A DNA stretch of 10,020 nt from CAWKGC01 sp963849005 (GTDB lineage Bacteria; Pseudomonadota; Gammaproteobacteria; Burkholderiales; Usitatibacteraceae), in NCBI GenBank assembly GCA_963849005.1, contig CAWKGC010000002.1:1-10020 (forward strand). Reading direction: 5' to 3'. The notes under the pieces were generated by a model. The model had not been told where the DNA came from, did no database searches, and was given only the letters and a program-made list of their open reading frames with translations. The translations under genes and the position numbers were made by a program. Within the stretch, counting starts at the first letter, position 1; each line of letters begins with the position of its first letter. Below, piece by piece: positions 1 to 7,433 of this stretch.

Positions 1-2
1 TC

Positions 3-2219
3 GGATCGATCGTCTTCGCGGCATCGGGCAGCGCGCCCGCCTACTCGCAAACCCCGCAGAGCAAGATTGCGCCCGATCTCCAGGCGGTGATCGCGGCGGC
101 GAAAGACCCCAAATTGAGCTGGGCCAGGAAGGTCGACGGCACGCTCCATGTGAAGGCGTTGGTCGTGAGCGGTAGCGCCGATCCCGACCTGGTCGAGTTG
201 CGCCAAGCGGTCCTGTCGGCCGGGGGTTCGGTGTACTTCCGCTACGTGTCGGTGGCCGCGCTGTCAGTCATGCTGCCGGCCGGCCAGGTGGCCAACATCG
301 CGGCCCGGGCCGACGTGCAGAGCATCTCCCCCAACCGCTTGACGGCCCGCAGCGCGAGCACGCTCGAGTACGCGTCCGGTTCCATCGCCAACGGCGTGCG
401 GACCTACCGCTCGGACGGGTCCTACGCGGGCCTCGACGGGTCCGGCATCGGCATCGCGATCGTGGACTCCGGCATCGGCTGGAGCCACCTCAACATGGCC
501 GGCCCCGACGGGGCGACCTCTCGCGTCCTCAAGGCGGTCGACTTCCAGAAGGTCGGGGACGCCGCCGCCCTCGGCGTGAAGGACTGGACCGCGGGCGTGG
601 ACGGGTCGGCGTCGCTGTACCCCGGCAGCGCCACGATGGCGACCTACGAGTCGAAACTCAATGCCTACCGGGCAGACCGTGCGGACGAGTACGGACATGG
701 CACGCATGTCGCGAGCGTCGCGGCCGGGCGCGGCTTCTACCAGGCCACCGATTCCACCGGCATCGCCCCGAATGCCAACCTCTATGACGTGAAGGTCCTC
801 GACGACCGCGGTTTCGGGCAGGTCTCGGACGTGCTGGCCGGCATCGACTGGGTCATCTACCATGCCAGGGAATACAACATCCGCGTGATGAACCTGAGCC
901 TTGCGGCGGATTCGACCGAGACCTTTCTCACCGATCCGCTCGCACGCGCCGTGCGCAGCGCGACGGCTGCGGGCATCACGGTAGTGGTCGCGGCCGGCAA
1001 CTTCGGCCGCAACCCCTACGGCACCGAGCAATACGGCTCGATCGCGTCGCCGGGGAACGACCCTTCCGTGATCACGGTGGGCTCGGCGAACACCAAGGGC
1101 AACGTCGTGCGCTCCGACGACGACGTCAACCACTTCAGCTCGCGCGGGCCAACGCGCGGCGATTACACGGATGCGATGGGCACCCGCCAGGTCGACAACC
1201 TCCTGAAGCCGGACCTCGTCGCGCCGGGCAACAAGATCGTCGGTGCCGTCGCCTCTGACAAGGGGGGTTCGAACAGGGCCTGGAATTACCTCGCAAAGAC
1301 CTACTCCACGCTGTCCGCGGCCTACGGCTACACCAAGCAGGATTCCAGGAAGCAACTCTTCAACCTCAGCGGCACGTCGATTTCGTCCCCGGCGGTGGCG
1401 GGGACGGTAGCGCTGATGCTGCAGGCCAACCCCGGCCTCACCCCGCCGCTCATCAAGGCCATCCTCCAGTACACGGCGCAGCCGATCGCCAACGCGAACC
1501 TGCTCCAGCAGGGCGCGGGACTCCTGAACGTCGAGGGTGCGGTCCGCCTGGCCAAGGCGCTGCGCACCGACGTGGCCGGCGCCGTTTCCGCGGGCAACCT
1601 CACGCCGGGCGCACCGCTTCTCGCGAGCGGCGTGGCGATGCCGACGCAGGTCTCCACGCTCAACGGCGAGACCTTCAACTGGTCGCGCATCGTGTTCGCC
1701 GGGGGCGACAGGATCCTGAGCGGCCCCGCGCTCTTCACGGCGTTCCAGCCGATCTACGACCCGAAACTTACGTGGGCGCGCGGCACGGCCCTTCGCCGCA
1801 CGGTGTCCTACTGGCCGGCGCGCACGGGGGTCGCTGCGAACACGTTCCCGAAAGCGATCGTTGAAGCGAAGGCGCCCAACCAGACCTTCATCACCGCGGG
1901 CGTGGTCGACGGCACCGCCCTGGGAGGCACCAGTTCGGGCCGGGCGAGGACCGGCACCTTCACTCCCACCGCGATGTACTCGGGCTGGCTGGTGAACGGG
2001 GGAGGCATGACGCTGACGCAGGGCTTCGTGCTGAGCGAAGGGTTCGTGCTCAGCGAAGGGTTCGTGCTGAGCGAGGGGCTGGTGCTCAACGAAGGGTTCG
2101 TGCTGAGCGAGGGCTTCGTGCTGAGCGAAGGCTTCGTGCTGAGCGAAGGCTTCGTGCTCAGCGAGTCCGGGCAGACGGGCGTCCTCGATCCGGAAGATGG
2201 CCCGCTCCTGGGCGAATGA
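3..2219 (+). CDS. Secreted S8 (subtilisin-family) serine peptidase with hexapeptide-repeat C-terminus, 5' partial
   Basis: The frame is open to the left edge, so the true start is outside the window; the GTG at 87 is internal. Numbering visible residues from base 3 gives 738 residues. Residues 1-15 (ending ASGSAPAYSQ) look like the end of a Sec signal peptide, so the enzyme should be exported. Residues about 43-115 resemble an inhibitor I9-type propeptide. The S8 catalytic domain spans about 144-515. Asp155 lies in AIVDSGIGWSH, His232 in YGHGTHVAS, the oxyanion Asn333 in VVAAGNFG and the nucleophile Ser459 in SGTSISSPAVAG; NHFSSRGPT is also typical. The triad is complete, so an active endopeptidase is likely; its substrate is unknown. 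After a low-complexity linker the protein ends in eight GFVLSE-like units (residues 674-721) and an acidic tail. The stop overlaps the start of the next gene (ATGA). The family call is firm; the role of the tail is not. Confidence 0.93.
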   Translation, partial: GSIVFAASGSAPAYSQTPQSKIAPDLQAVIAAAKDPKLSWARKVDGTLHVKALVVSGSADPDLVELRQAVLSAGGSVYFRYVSVAALSVMLPAGQVANIAARADVQSISPNRLTARSASTLEYASGSIANGVRTYRSDGSYAGLDGSGIGIAIVDSGIGWSHLNMAGPDGATSRVLKAVDFQKVGDAAALGVKDWTAGVDGSASLYPGSATMATYESKLNAYRADRADEYGHGTHVASVAAGRGFYQATDSTGIAPNANLYDVKVLDDRGFGQVSDVLAGIDWVIYHAREYNIRVMNLSLAADSTETFLTDPLARAVRSATAAGITVVVAAGNFGRNPYGTEQYGSIASPGNDPSVITVGSANTKGNVVRSDDDVNHFSSRGPTRGDYTDAMGTRQVDNLLKPDLVAPGNKIVGAVASDKGGSNRAWNYLAKTYSTLSAAYGYTKQDSRKQLFNLSGTSISSPAVAGTVALMLQANPGLTPPLIKAILQYTAQPIANANLLQQGAGLLNVEGAVRLAKALRTDVAGAVSAGNLTPGAPLLASGVAMPTQVSTLNGETFNWSRIVFAGGDRILSGPALFTAFQPIYDPKLTWARGTALRRTVSYWPARTGVAANTFPKAIVEAKAPNQTFITAGVVDGTALGGTSSGRARTGTFTPTAMYSGWLVNGGGMTLTQGFVLSEGFVLSEGFVLSEGLVLNEGFVLSEGFVLSEGFVLSEGFVLSESGQTGVLDPEDGPLLGE
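2022..2165 (+). repeat. Eight tandem 18-bp in-frame repeats encoding GFVLSE hexapeptides
   Basis: Eight consecutive 18-base units begin at 2022, 2040, 2058, 2076, 2094, 2112, 2130 and 2148. Seven encode GFVLSE; the fourth encodes GLVLNE. Synonymous differences (ggc/ggg, ctg/ctc, gaa/gag) scatter among units, so the array is not a brand-new slippage product and the peptide appears conserved under selection. The array lies inside the S8 peptidase, just before its acidic C-terminal residues. A regular six-residue period with alternating hydrophobic and polar positions could form a beta-rich stack or a surface-attachment tail; that structural reading is inference. Confidence 0.95.
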
Positions 2220-4816
2220 CCGCCGTGGACAGCCGCGAAACTGCCGGGGCCACTGAGCCGGGCGACACCAGGGGGCTGCGGCGCCTGCACGCGGCCCTGA
2301 TGCCCGACTACAACCGCAAGGCCAGCGCTTACTGGTACTCGGTCGTCGCCCTCGGGATGGCGACGTTGGCGTACTCGGCCTACCAGGTCGCCCTCCTGCC
2401 GGCCGCGCAGATCGTGCAGACGGTCGCCGGTATCGTCGTCGCCACGATCGCCGGCATGTTCCCGGTGCGCATCCCGAACATGAAGTTCTCGATCGCGGCG
2501 GGCGACGTCTTCGTCTTCCTGATGCTGCTGCTGCTCGGTCCCGCCGCAGCCTCGCTCGCCGCCGCCGGGGAAGCGGCGGTGGCTTCGGGCATGACCTCGA
2601 AACGCTGGACGAGCCGGATCGCCAGCCCGGCGATGGCGGCCATCTCGATGTATGGATGCGCAATGCTCTTCACGGCCGTCGTGCCGCTGCGCGATTCCGG
2701 GACCGGGGGAGCGGGCCTGCTGCTGGGCGCGCTCGTGCTGATGTCCGTGGTGTACTTTTCCTTGAGCGCGCTGCTCACGATGACGGTGGTCTGCCTCAAG
2801 CAGGACCTGCCCTGGCGGCCGTTCGCGATGCTTGGCGAAGTGGGCTGGGTCGGCCTCTCCTACGCGGCCGGTGCGTCGATCGCGGGGCTGCTCTACCTGA
2901 CGACGATGCAGTTCGGCCCCTCGGTGCTGGTCGTTTCCACGCCGATCATCGCGCTGTTCCTCACGACCATGCATTACTACTTCAACCGGCAGGAGGCGGA
3001 AGAGGCGTTTCGCCACGCCCGCCTCGAGGCGGCGGAACGCGAGGCCGCCCAATCGGTCCGGCACATGCGCGAACTCCAGGAGAGCGAGCGGCGCTTTCAC
3101 AGCGCGTTCACCCACGCCTCGATCGGGATGGCGCTGGTGTCCTTCGATGGCCGCGTGCTCCAGACCAACGACGCCCTGAGGCTGCTGCTCGGCAGGGACG
3201 AGTCCGAACTGGTCGGCGGGGACTTCAGGAAGTTCGTCTGTCCCGAGGACATCGACGCCCTGAACGTGCAGGTCGCCAGCCTCGAGGAGCGCGAGGTCGA
3301 GTCCTTCACCTCGGAGCTGCGATGCAGCCACCGGGAGGGTCACGCCGTCTGGGTGGCGCTGCACTGCAGCGTGTTCTCCGAGCCTGGTTCCGCCGCGCAG
3401 TCCCTCATCCTGCAGGTCCAGGACATCAGCGCGCGCCGGCGCGCCGAGACCCGGCTCCAGCATATCGCCTTCAGCGACAGCCTGACCGGCCTTCCCAACC
3501 GCAATCACTTCCACGAGACCCTGGGGAACGCAATCGAGCGCGCGCGGCGGTACTCGCGCCATCATTTCGCGGTGATGTTCCTCGATTTCGACAACTTCAA
3601 GCTCATCAACGACAGCATGGGGCACAGCGCCGGGGACGAGTTCCTGGTCCACGTCACGCGCCGCATCCGCGAAAGCGTTCGCCCGGCCGACGTCGTGGCC
3701 CGCCTCGGGGGCGACGAGTTCGCGATCCTCTGCGGGGACATCGACGACGAAGCGACGGCCATCGACGTGGCCGAGCGGCTCCAGCAGGTGATGCGCACGC
3801 CGCTCAATATCGGCGGCAGCGACGTCTCCGTTTCGGTCAGCATCGGGATCACGTTCAGCAGGTTCGGGTACGAAACCCCGGGGGAGGTGCTGCGCGACGC
3901 GGACATCGCGATGTACCAGGCGAAGAATTCCGGAAAGGCGCGCCATGTCCTGTTCCACGCCGGCTATCGCGCCCAGGTGTCGGACCGCGTGCTGCTGGAA
4001 CGGGAGCTTCGGCGCGGGCTCGACGAGGGCGAGGTCTCGGCCTTCTACCAGCCCCTCTTCAACCTCGCCACCGGCAGGCTGTTCGGCTTCGAGGCCCTGG
4101 CCCGGTGGAACCACCCGCAGAGGGGAATGGTGAAGCCGGACGTGTTCATCCCGCTGGCCGAGGAAGCCGGCCTGATACGGCCGATCAGCGCCCTCATGCT
4201 CGCAAGCGCCTGCGAGCGCCTCAAGTCATGGCAGCAGATGAGCCCCGCGTTTTCCGACTTCATCATGCACGTCAACATTTCCCGCGCGGACCTCGCGGAC
4301 CGCGACCTGGTCGGTCGCGTGAGGGACGCCCTGGCCCACTCGGGGTTGCGCCCCCAGAACCTGGCGCTGGAGTTGACGGAGAACATCCTGATGAACACGG
4401 TGGACGGCGCCCTGGAGACCCTGGCCGAGCTGCGATGGCTCGGCGTGCGCATCAGCATCGATGACTTCGGAACGGGCCAATCCTCCTTGAGCCACCTCTC
4501 CACCCTCCCCTTCGACAACCTGAAGATCGACCAGTCGTTCGTGCAAAAGCTGCGGGAGAACTCCAAGGAAACGGAGATCGTCCGCGCCATCGTGTCGCTC
4601 GGCGCCGCCCTGGGCAAGTCGGTGGTCGCCGAGGGCGTCGAGACCTCGGTGCAAGTAGACCAACTGCTGGACCTCGGCTGCAACCTCGGCCAGGGATTCC
4701 TCCTGTCGCAACCCATCGCGCCCGATCAGGTCGAAGTGCTGCTCCGCGACCTCGAGGTGCGCAAGTCGCATCATCCGGGCCACGAGGGAGAGCGCCGGCG
4801 CGTAAGCTTGCATTGA
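2216..4816 (+). CDS. Membrane-bound PAS-GGDEF-EAL cyclic di-GMP turnover protein
   Basis: This 866-residue inner-membrane signalling protein probably both synthesises and hydrolyses cyclic di-GMP. Residues about 40-253 hold roughly seven hydrophobic helices of a type I cannot name. A charged, coiled-coil-like stretch follows (257-290), then a PAS/PAC sensor (about 291-413), GGDEF (423-580) and EAL (595-848). The GGDEF signature is exact at 498-502, with a product-inhibition I-site RPAD at 489-492, five residues upstream. The EAL domain keeps Glu626 (EALARW), ELTEN at 719-723, the DD pair at 749-750 (DDFGTG), Lys770 (KIDQSFV) and Glu806 (VAEGVET). Both catalytic domains therefore look intact, although which activity dominates cannot be read from sequence. 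The ATG overlaps the protease stop as ATGA, and I see no strong Shine-Dalgarno sequence close to it, so translation is probably coupled. The signal sensed is unknown. Confidence 0.93.
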   Translation: MTAVDSRETAGATEPGDTRGLRRLHAALMPDYNRKASAYWYSVVALGMATLAYSAYQVALLPAAQIVQTVAGIVVATIAGMFPVRIPNMKFSIAAGDVFVFLMLLLLGPAAASLAAAGEAAVASGMTSKRWTSRIASPAMAAISMYGCAMLFTAVVPLRDSGTGGAGLLLGALVLMSVVYFSLSALLTMTVVCLKQDLPWRPFAMLGEVGWVGLSYAAGASIAGLLYLTTMQFGPSVLVVSTPIIALFLTTMHYYFNRQEAEEAFRHARLEAAEREAAQSVRHMRELQESERRFHSAFTHASIGMALVSFDGRVLQTNDALRLLLGRDESELVGGDFRKFVCPEDIDALNVQVASLEEREVESFTSELRCSHREGHAVWVALHCSVFSEPGSAAQSLILQVQDISARRRAETRLQHIAFSDSLTGLPNRNHFHETLGNAIERARRYSRHHFAVMFLDFDNFKLINDSMGHSAGDEFLVHVTRRIRESVRPADVVARLGGDEFAILCGDIDDEATAIDVAERLQQVMRTPLNIGGSDVSVSVSIGITFSRFGYETPGEVLRDADIAMYQAKNSGKARHVLFHAGYRAQVSDRVLLERELRRGLDEGEVSAFYQPLFNLATGRLFGFEALARWNHPQRGMVKPDVFIPLAEEAGLIRPISALMLASACERLKSWQQMSPAFSDFIMHVNISRADLADRDLVGRVRDALAHSGLRPQNLALELTENILMNTVDGALETLAELRWLGVRISIDDFGTGQSSLSHLSTLPFDNLKIDQSFVQKLRENSKETEIVRAIVSLGAALGKSVVAEGVETSVQVDQLLDLGCNLGQGFLLSQPIAPDQVEVLLRDLEVRKSHHPGHEGERRRVSLH

Positions 4817-4832
4817 CGGGCCGCGGGGATCG

Positions 4833-4855
4833 CGCGCCAAGGCGGCCTTGGCGCG
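4833..4855. terminator. Perfect hairpin in convergent gap, probable bidirectional terminator
   Basis: CGCGCCAAGG at 4833-4842 and its exact reverse complement at 4846-4855 form a 10-bp stem with a three-base loop (CGG). It lies in the 67-base gap between the end of the GGDEF-EAL gene and the end of the minus-strand kinase gene, where a shared terminator is expected. No T-run follows on either strand, so it is not a canonical intrinsic terminator. It may pause polymerase or protect 3' ends. Confidence 0.5.
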
Positions 4856-4883
4856 GGCGGCGAACTCGCCCTGCGCCTCCTGG

Positions 4884-5790
4884 CTAGCCGAGTTCCGCCA
4901 GCAGGCGCTCTATCGCCTGTTCCGCTTGCTTGACGTAGTGGCCGGCGAAAAGGTTGGCGTGGTTGAGCACGTGGTAGAGGTTGTAGAAATCGCGGCGCAC
5001 CGTGTAGTCGTCTTCCTTCGGCCAAACTGCGCGGTAGGCGGCGTGGAAATCCTTCGGGAATCCGCCGAAGAGTTCCGTCATCGCAAGGTCGGCCTCGTGG
5101 TCTCCGCAGTACACCGCCGGGTCGAAAACCGTCGCGCCGCCTTCGCATGCCGCGGCGTTGCCCGCCCACAGGTCGCCGTGCAGGAGCGACGGCTGGACGC
5201 GGCGGCTCCTGAAGAACTCGTCGCAGTCCGTCATCAGTCGCTCGCCGCGGCCGATCATCCGCGAGGGCAGGCGGTTGTGCGCGGCGAAACGCAGCTGCGC
5301 GTGCAGCCGCTTCTCGCGCCAGAACGCGAGCCAGTCGTCCGACCAGCCGTTCACCTGCGGGCTCGCGCCGATGTAGTTGTCCTTCGCCCAGCCGAACTGT
5401 CTTCTGCGGCACGCGGTGCTGGGCGGCGAGCGCCTCGCCAAGACGCGCGCCGCTGACGGCTTCCAGCGGCGCGAGTTCCAGCCACTCGAGCACCAGCCAC
5501 GCGCGCTCTTCTTCTTCGTGCTTGCCGCGCGCGACGACATGCGGCACGCGCAGGGCGCCTACCTTCGCGATGGCGCCAAGTCCGTCCGCTTCTGCGTCGA
5601 GCATCGGCGCGCGCTCGATCTCGCAGAGCTTGGCGAAGTACTTGCGCTTGCCGCCGGCGTCCTCACCGGAGAGGCAAAGCGCGGTGTGGATGCAGCCTCC
5701 GGCGACCGGCGCGATGGAAGAGATCGCGAAGTCTGCGCGCGTCGCCTCCATGATGGATGCCGCGAGCGCTTGCTGCAGCGCCGCTTCCAT
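4884..5790 (-). pseudogene. Fructosamine/ketosamine-3-kinase family protein, interrupted by a one-base frameshift
   Basis: Family members phosphorylate protein-bound or free ketosamines (fructosamine, ribulosamine) so that the sugar is released, a cytoplasmic deglycation repair role. Translation from the ATG at 5788-5790 gives about 130 residues with the N-lobe: a glycine-rich loop (VAGGCIHTAL), the ATP lysine at 54 (KYFAKL) and a hinge (LVLEWLEL). Homology then continues in another frame from QFGWAKDNYIG to the stop at 4884, including HGDLWAGN (corrected residues 204-211, catalytic Asp206) and the metal-binding DPAVYCGDHEADLAM (Asp223). Removing one base near 5400 joins ...HRVPQK to QFGW... 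with the spacing I expect for the family and gives about 301 residues, a normal length. All key residues survive, so this is a very recent lesion or a sequencing error. It follows metC by two bases with no clear ribosome-binding site, hence is probably co-translated. Confidence 0.85.
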
Positions 5791-5792
5791 CG

Positions 5793-6965
5793 TCACGCTG
5801 AGGCCGAGTAGCGCGCGAGTCCCGCTTCGAGGTCGGCGATCTGGTCGGCGGGATCTTCCAGGCCGATGCTCAGGCGGATGAGCGGCCCGCCGGTCCACGG
5901 CCGCACCGCGCGCCCGTGGCGAAGGTTCGCCGGCACCACGAGGCTTTCGAAGCCGCCCCAGCTGTAGCCCAGCCCGAAGAGTTGCAGGCCGTCGACGAAG
6001 GCCGCGACCTGCTTCTTCTCGCCCGGCACCAGCTCGATCGCGAAGAGTCCCGTGGCGCCCTTGAAGTCGCGCTTCCAGAGCGCGTGGCCGGGATCGGATT
6101 CCAGCGCCGGGTAGAGCACGCGCTTCACCTGCGATTGCGTCGCCAGCCAGCGTGCGACGGTGAGCGCGCTTTGCTGGTGGCGCGCGAGGCGCACTTCCAG
6201 CGTGCGCATGCCGCGGATCGCCAGGAAAATGTCGTCGGGGGAGGTCGTCTGCCCGAGGTCGTACGAGGTCGCGCGCAGCATCGGCCACGCGCGCTCGTTG
6301 GCGACGATTGCGCCCACCAGCACGTCCGAGTGGCCGCCGGGATACTTGGTCACCGGCTGCACGACGAGGTCGCAGCCGTGCTCGATCGCGGGGAAAAAAA
6401 GTCCCGTGGCCCAGGCGTTGTCGCAGATCACCCACGCGCCGCGCTCGTGCGCCGCTTTCGCGATGGCCGGGATGTCCTGCACCTCGAAGGTGTGCGAGCC
6501 CGGGCTCTCGACATACACAAGCGTCGTATTGGGCCGCATCAGCGCGGCGATGCCTGCGCCGATGAGCGGGTCGTAGTACGTCGTCTCGACGCCGAAGCGC
6601 TTCAGCGTGCGCTCGCAAACTGAGCGCGCCGGGCCGTAAACGGAATCGACCATCAGCAGGTGGTCGCCCGCCTTCACGCAGGAGAGGATGGCCACGGTGA
6701 CGGCGGCCAGCCCCGAGGGCAGGGTCACTGCGCGGTGGCCGCCTTCGAGCTCGCACATCAGCTCCTCGAGCGCGGCACGCAACGGCATGTTGACGATGCC
6801 GTAGGTGGGCACGACTTCGTCGGCGTTGAAGCGCGCCTGCACGGCCTCGAGGTCGGCGAGGTCCTGGAACAGCACGGTGGAGGCGCGCGTCACCGGCAGG
6901 TTGACGGTGCCCGGCTTCGACCGCGCGCGGCGGCCGCCCTGCACGATGCGGGTGGTCTTCTTCAT
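5793..6965 (-). CDS. metC: Cystathionine beta-lyase (PLP-dependent, Cys/Met metabolism family)
   Basis: This 390-residue cytoplasmic enzyme of fold-type I is predicted to cleave cystathionine to homocysteine, pyruvate and ammonia, the penultimate step of methionine synthesis. The PLP lysine is Lys207 in QPVTKYPGGHSDVLVG. Asp182 in VICDNAWATGLFF should contact the pyridine nitrogen, Tyr110 lies in DSVYGPARS, and LIRLSIGLED near the C-terminus carries the carboxylate-binding arginine. The motif TKYPGGHSD with the C-terminal IRLSIGLEDPADQIADLEAG resembles MetC more than cystathionine gamma-synthase, although related C-S lyases cannot be excluded. The ATG directly abuts the TGA of the upstream copper chaperone gene (TGAATG, no gap) and I see no clear ribosome-binding site, so translation is likely coupled. 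Length is normal and no key residue is missing. Confidence 0.88.
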   Translation of the reverse strand: MKKTTRIVQGGRRARSKPGTVNLPVTRASTVLFQDLADLEAVQARFNADEVVPTYGIVNMPLRAALEELMCELEGGHRAVTLPSGLAAVTVAILSCVKAGDHLLMVDSVYGPARSVCERTLKRFGVETTYYDPLIGAGIAALMRPNTTLVYVESPGSHTFEVQDIPAIAKAAHERGAWVICDNAWATGLFFPAIEHGCDLVVQPVTKYPGGHSDVLVGAIVANERAWPMLRATSYDLGQTTSPDDIFLAIRGMRTLEVRLARHQQSALTVARWLATQSQVKRVLYPALESDPGHALWKRDFKGATGLFAIELVPGEKKQVAAFVDGLQLFGLGYSWGGFESLVVPANLRHGRAVRPWTGGPLIRLSIGLEDPADQIADLEAGLARYSASA

Positions 6966-7418
6966 TCAGTGCTTGTGCTGCATGTCGGCGGCCGAACGGA
7001 CCTCGGCCGCGGCCTCGACGGTCGTGCGCTTGCCGTCCTTGCCTTCGATCGTGAGCGCGACCGGTACCTTCTGCCCGGGCTCGAGCGGCTTGGCGAGATC
7101 GATCAGCATCACATGGTAGCCACCGGGCTTGAACTGCACGGCCTTGCCCGCGGGCAGCGCGACCGCCTTTACCTCGCGCATCTTCATCACGTTGTTGTCC
7201 ATCGTCATCTCATGCACCTCGACGATCTTCGCCGCCGGCGAAGACGCGCCGACGAGCTTCGCGTCCTCCTTCGAGGTGAGCGTCATGAACATCCCCGTCG
7301 CCTTCTGCTCCTTCACCGTGCTTCGCGCCCACGGCTCGCCCACCGTCACCTGCGCGATGGCCTGCAGCGCGACCAACGTCCATCCGATAGTGCCGGCAAC
7401 TCGCAATGCTCGTTTCAT
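6966..7418 (-). CDS. Periplasmic copper chaperone, PCu(A)C family
   Basis: The product has 150 residues, with a signal peptide over about 1-22 (MKRALRVAG, hydrophobic core, AIA/Q), so it is exported to the periplasm. The metal-binding signature H(M)X10MX21HXM is complete: His69 with Met71 (HEM), Met80 after ten residues, then His102 and Met104 (HVM) after twenty-one. Proteins of this family bind Cu(I) and help deliver it to the CuA site of cytochrome oxidase, often with Sco proteins. The C-terminus ends MQHKH, possibly an extra weak metal ligand, as in some homologues. A good ribosome-binding site precedes the ATG. It is the first gene of a packed operon with metC and a ketosamine kinase, not beside Sco or oxidase genes, so its oxidase link here is inferred only from family. 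Confidence 0.92.
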   Translation of the reverse strand: MKRALRVAGTIGWTLVALQAIAQVTVGEPWARSTVKEQKATGMFMTLTSKEDAKLVGASSPAAKIVEVHEMTMDNNVMKMREVKAVALPAGKAVQFKPGGYHVMLIDLAKPLEPGQKVPVALTIEGKDGKRTTVEAAAEVRSAADMQHKH

Positions 7419-7423
7419 GTATG

Positions 7424-7428
7424 TCCTC
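7424..7428 (-). promoter_or_regulatory. Ribosome-binding site of the PCu(A)C gene
   Basis: Read on the minus strand, GAGGA lies five bases before the ATG at 7416-7418 (GAGGACATACATG). It is the only strong Shine-Dalgarno sequence in this three-gene operon and supports the chosen start, which also gives a proper signal peptide. Confidence 0.7.
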
Positions 7429-7433
7429 AGGGA

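Noticed and set aside
87..89. GTG at 87 as the start of the S8 peptidase
   Set aside because: The same frame is open back to base 3 and encodes the end of a signal peptide, so the start lies upstream of the window.
2022..2165. Tandem 18-bp repeats as a CRISPR or non-coding satellite
   Set aside because: There are no unique spacers, the units are contiguous, in frame, and vary mainly at synonymous positions; this is a coding repeat.
264..4114. Very long minus-strand open frames (799 and 768 codons) opposite the protease and GGDEF-EAL genes
   Set aside because: They lie antisense to genes with complete catalytic motifs, are Arg/Pro/His-rich, have no recognisable domains, and even show a mirror repeat that is only the complement of the GFVLSE array. 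They are typical GC-rich shadows.
4771..6756. A 661-codon minus-strand frame spanning metC and the kinase
   Set aside because: Only its middle part (the kinase N-lobe, 5790 down to about 5400) is real coding; the rest is an out-of-frame reading of metC and of the kinase C-lobe.
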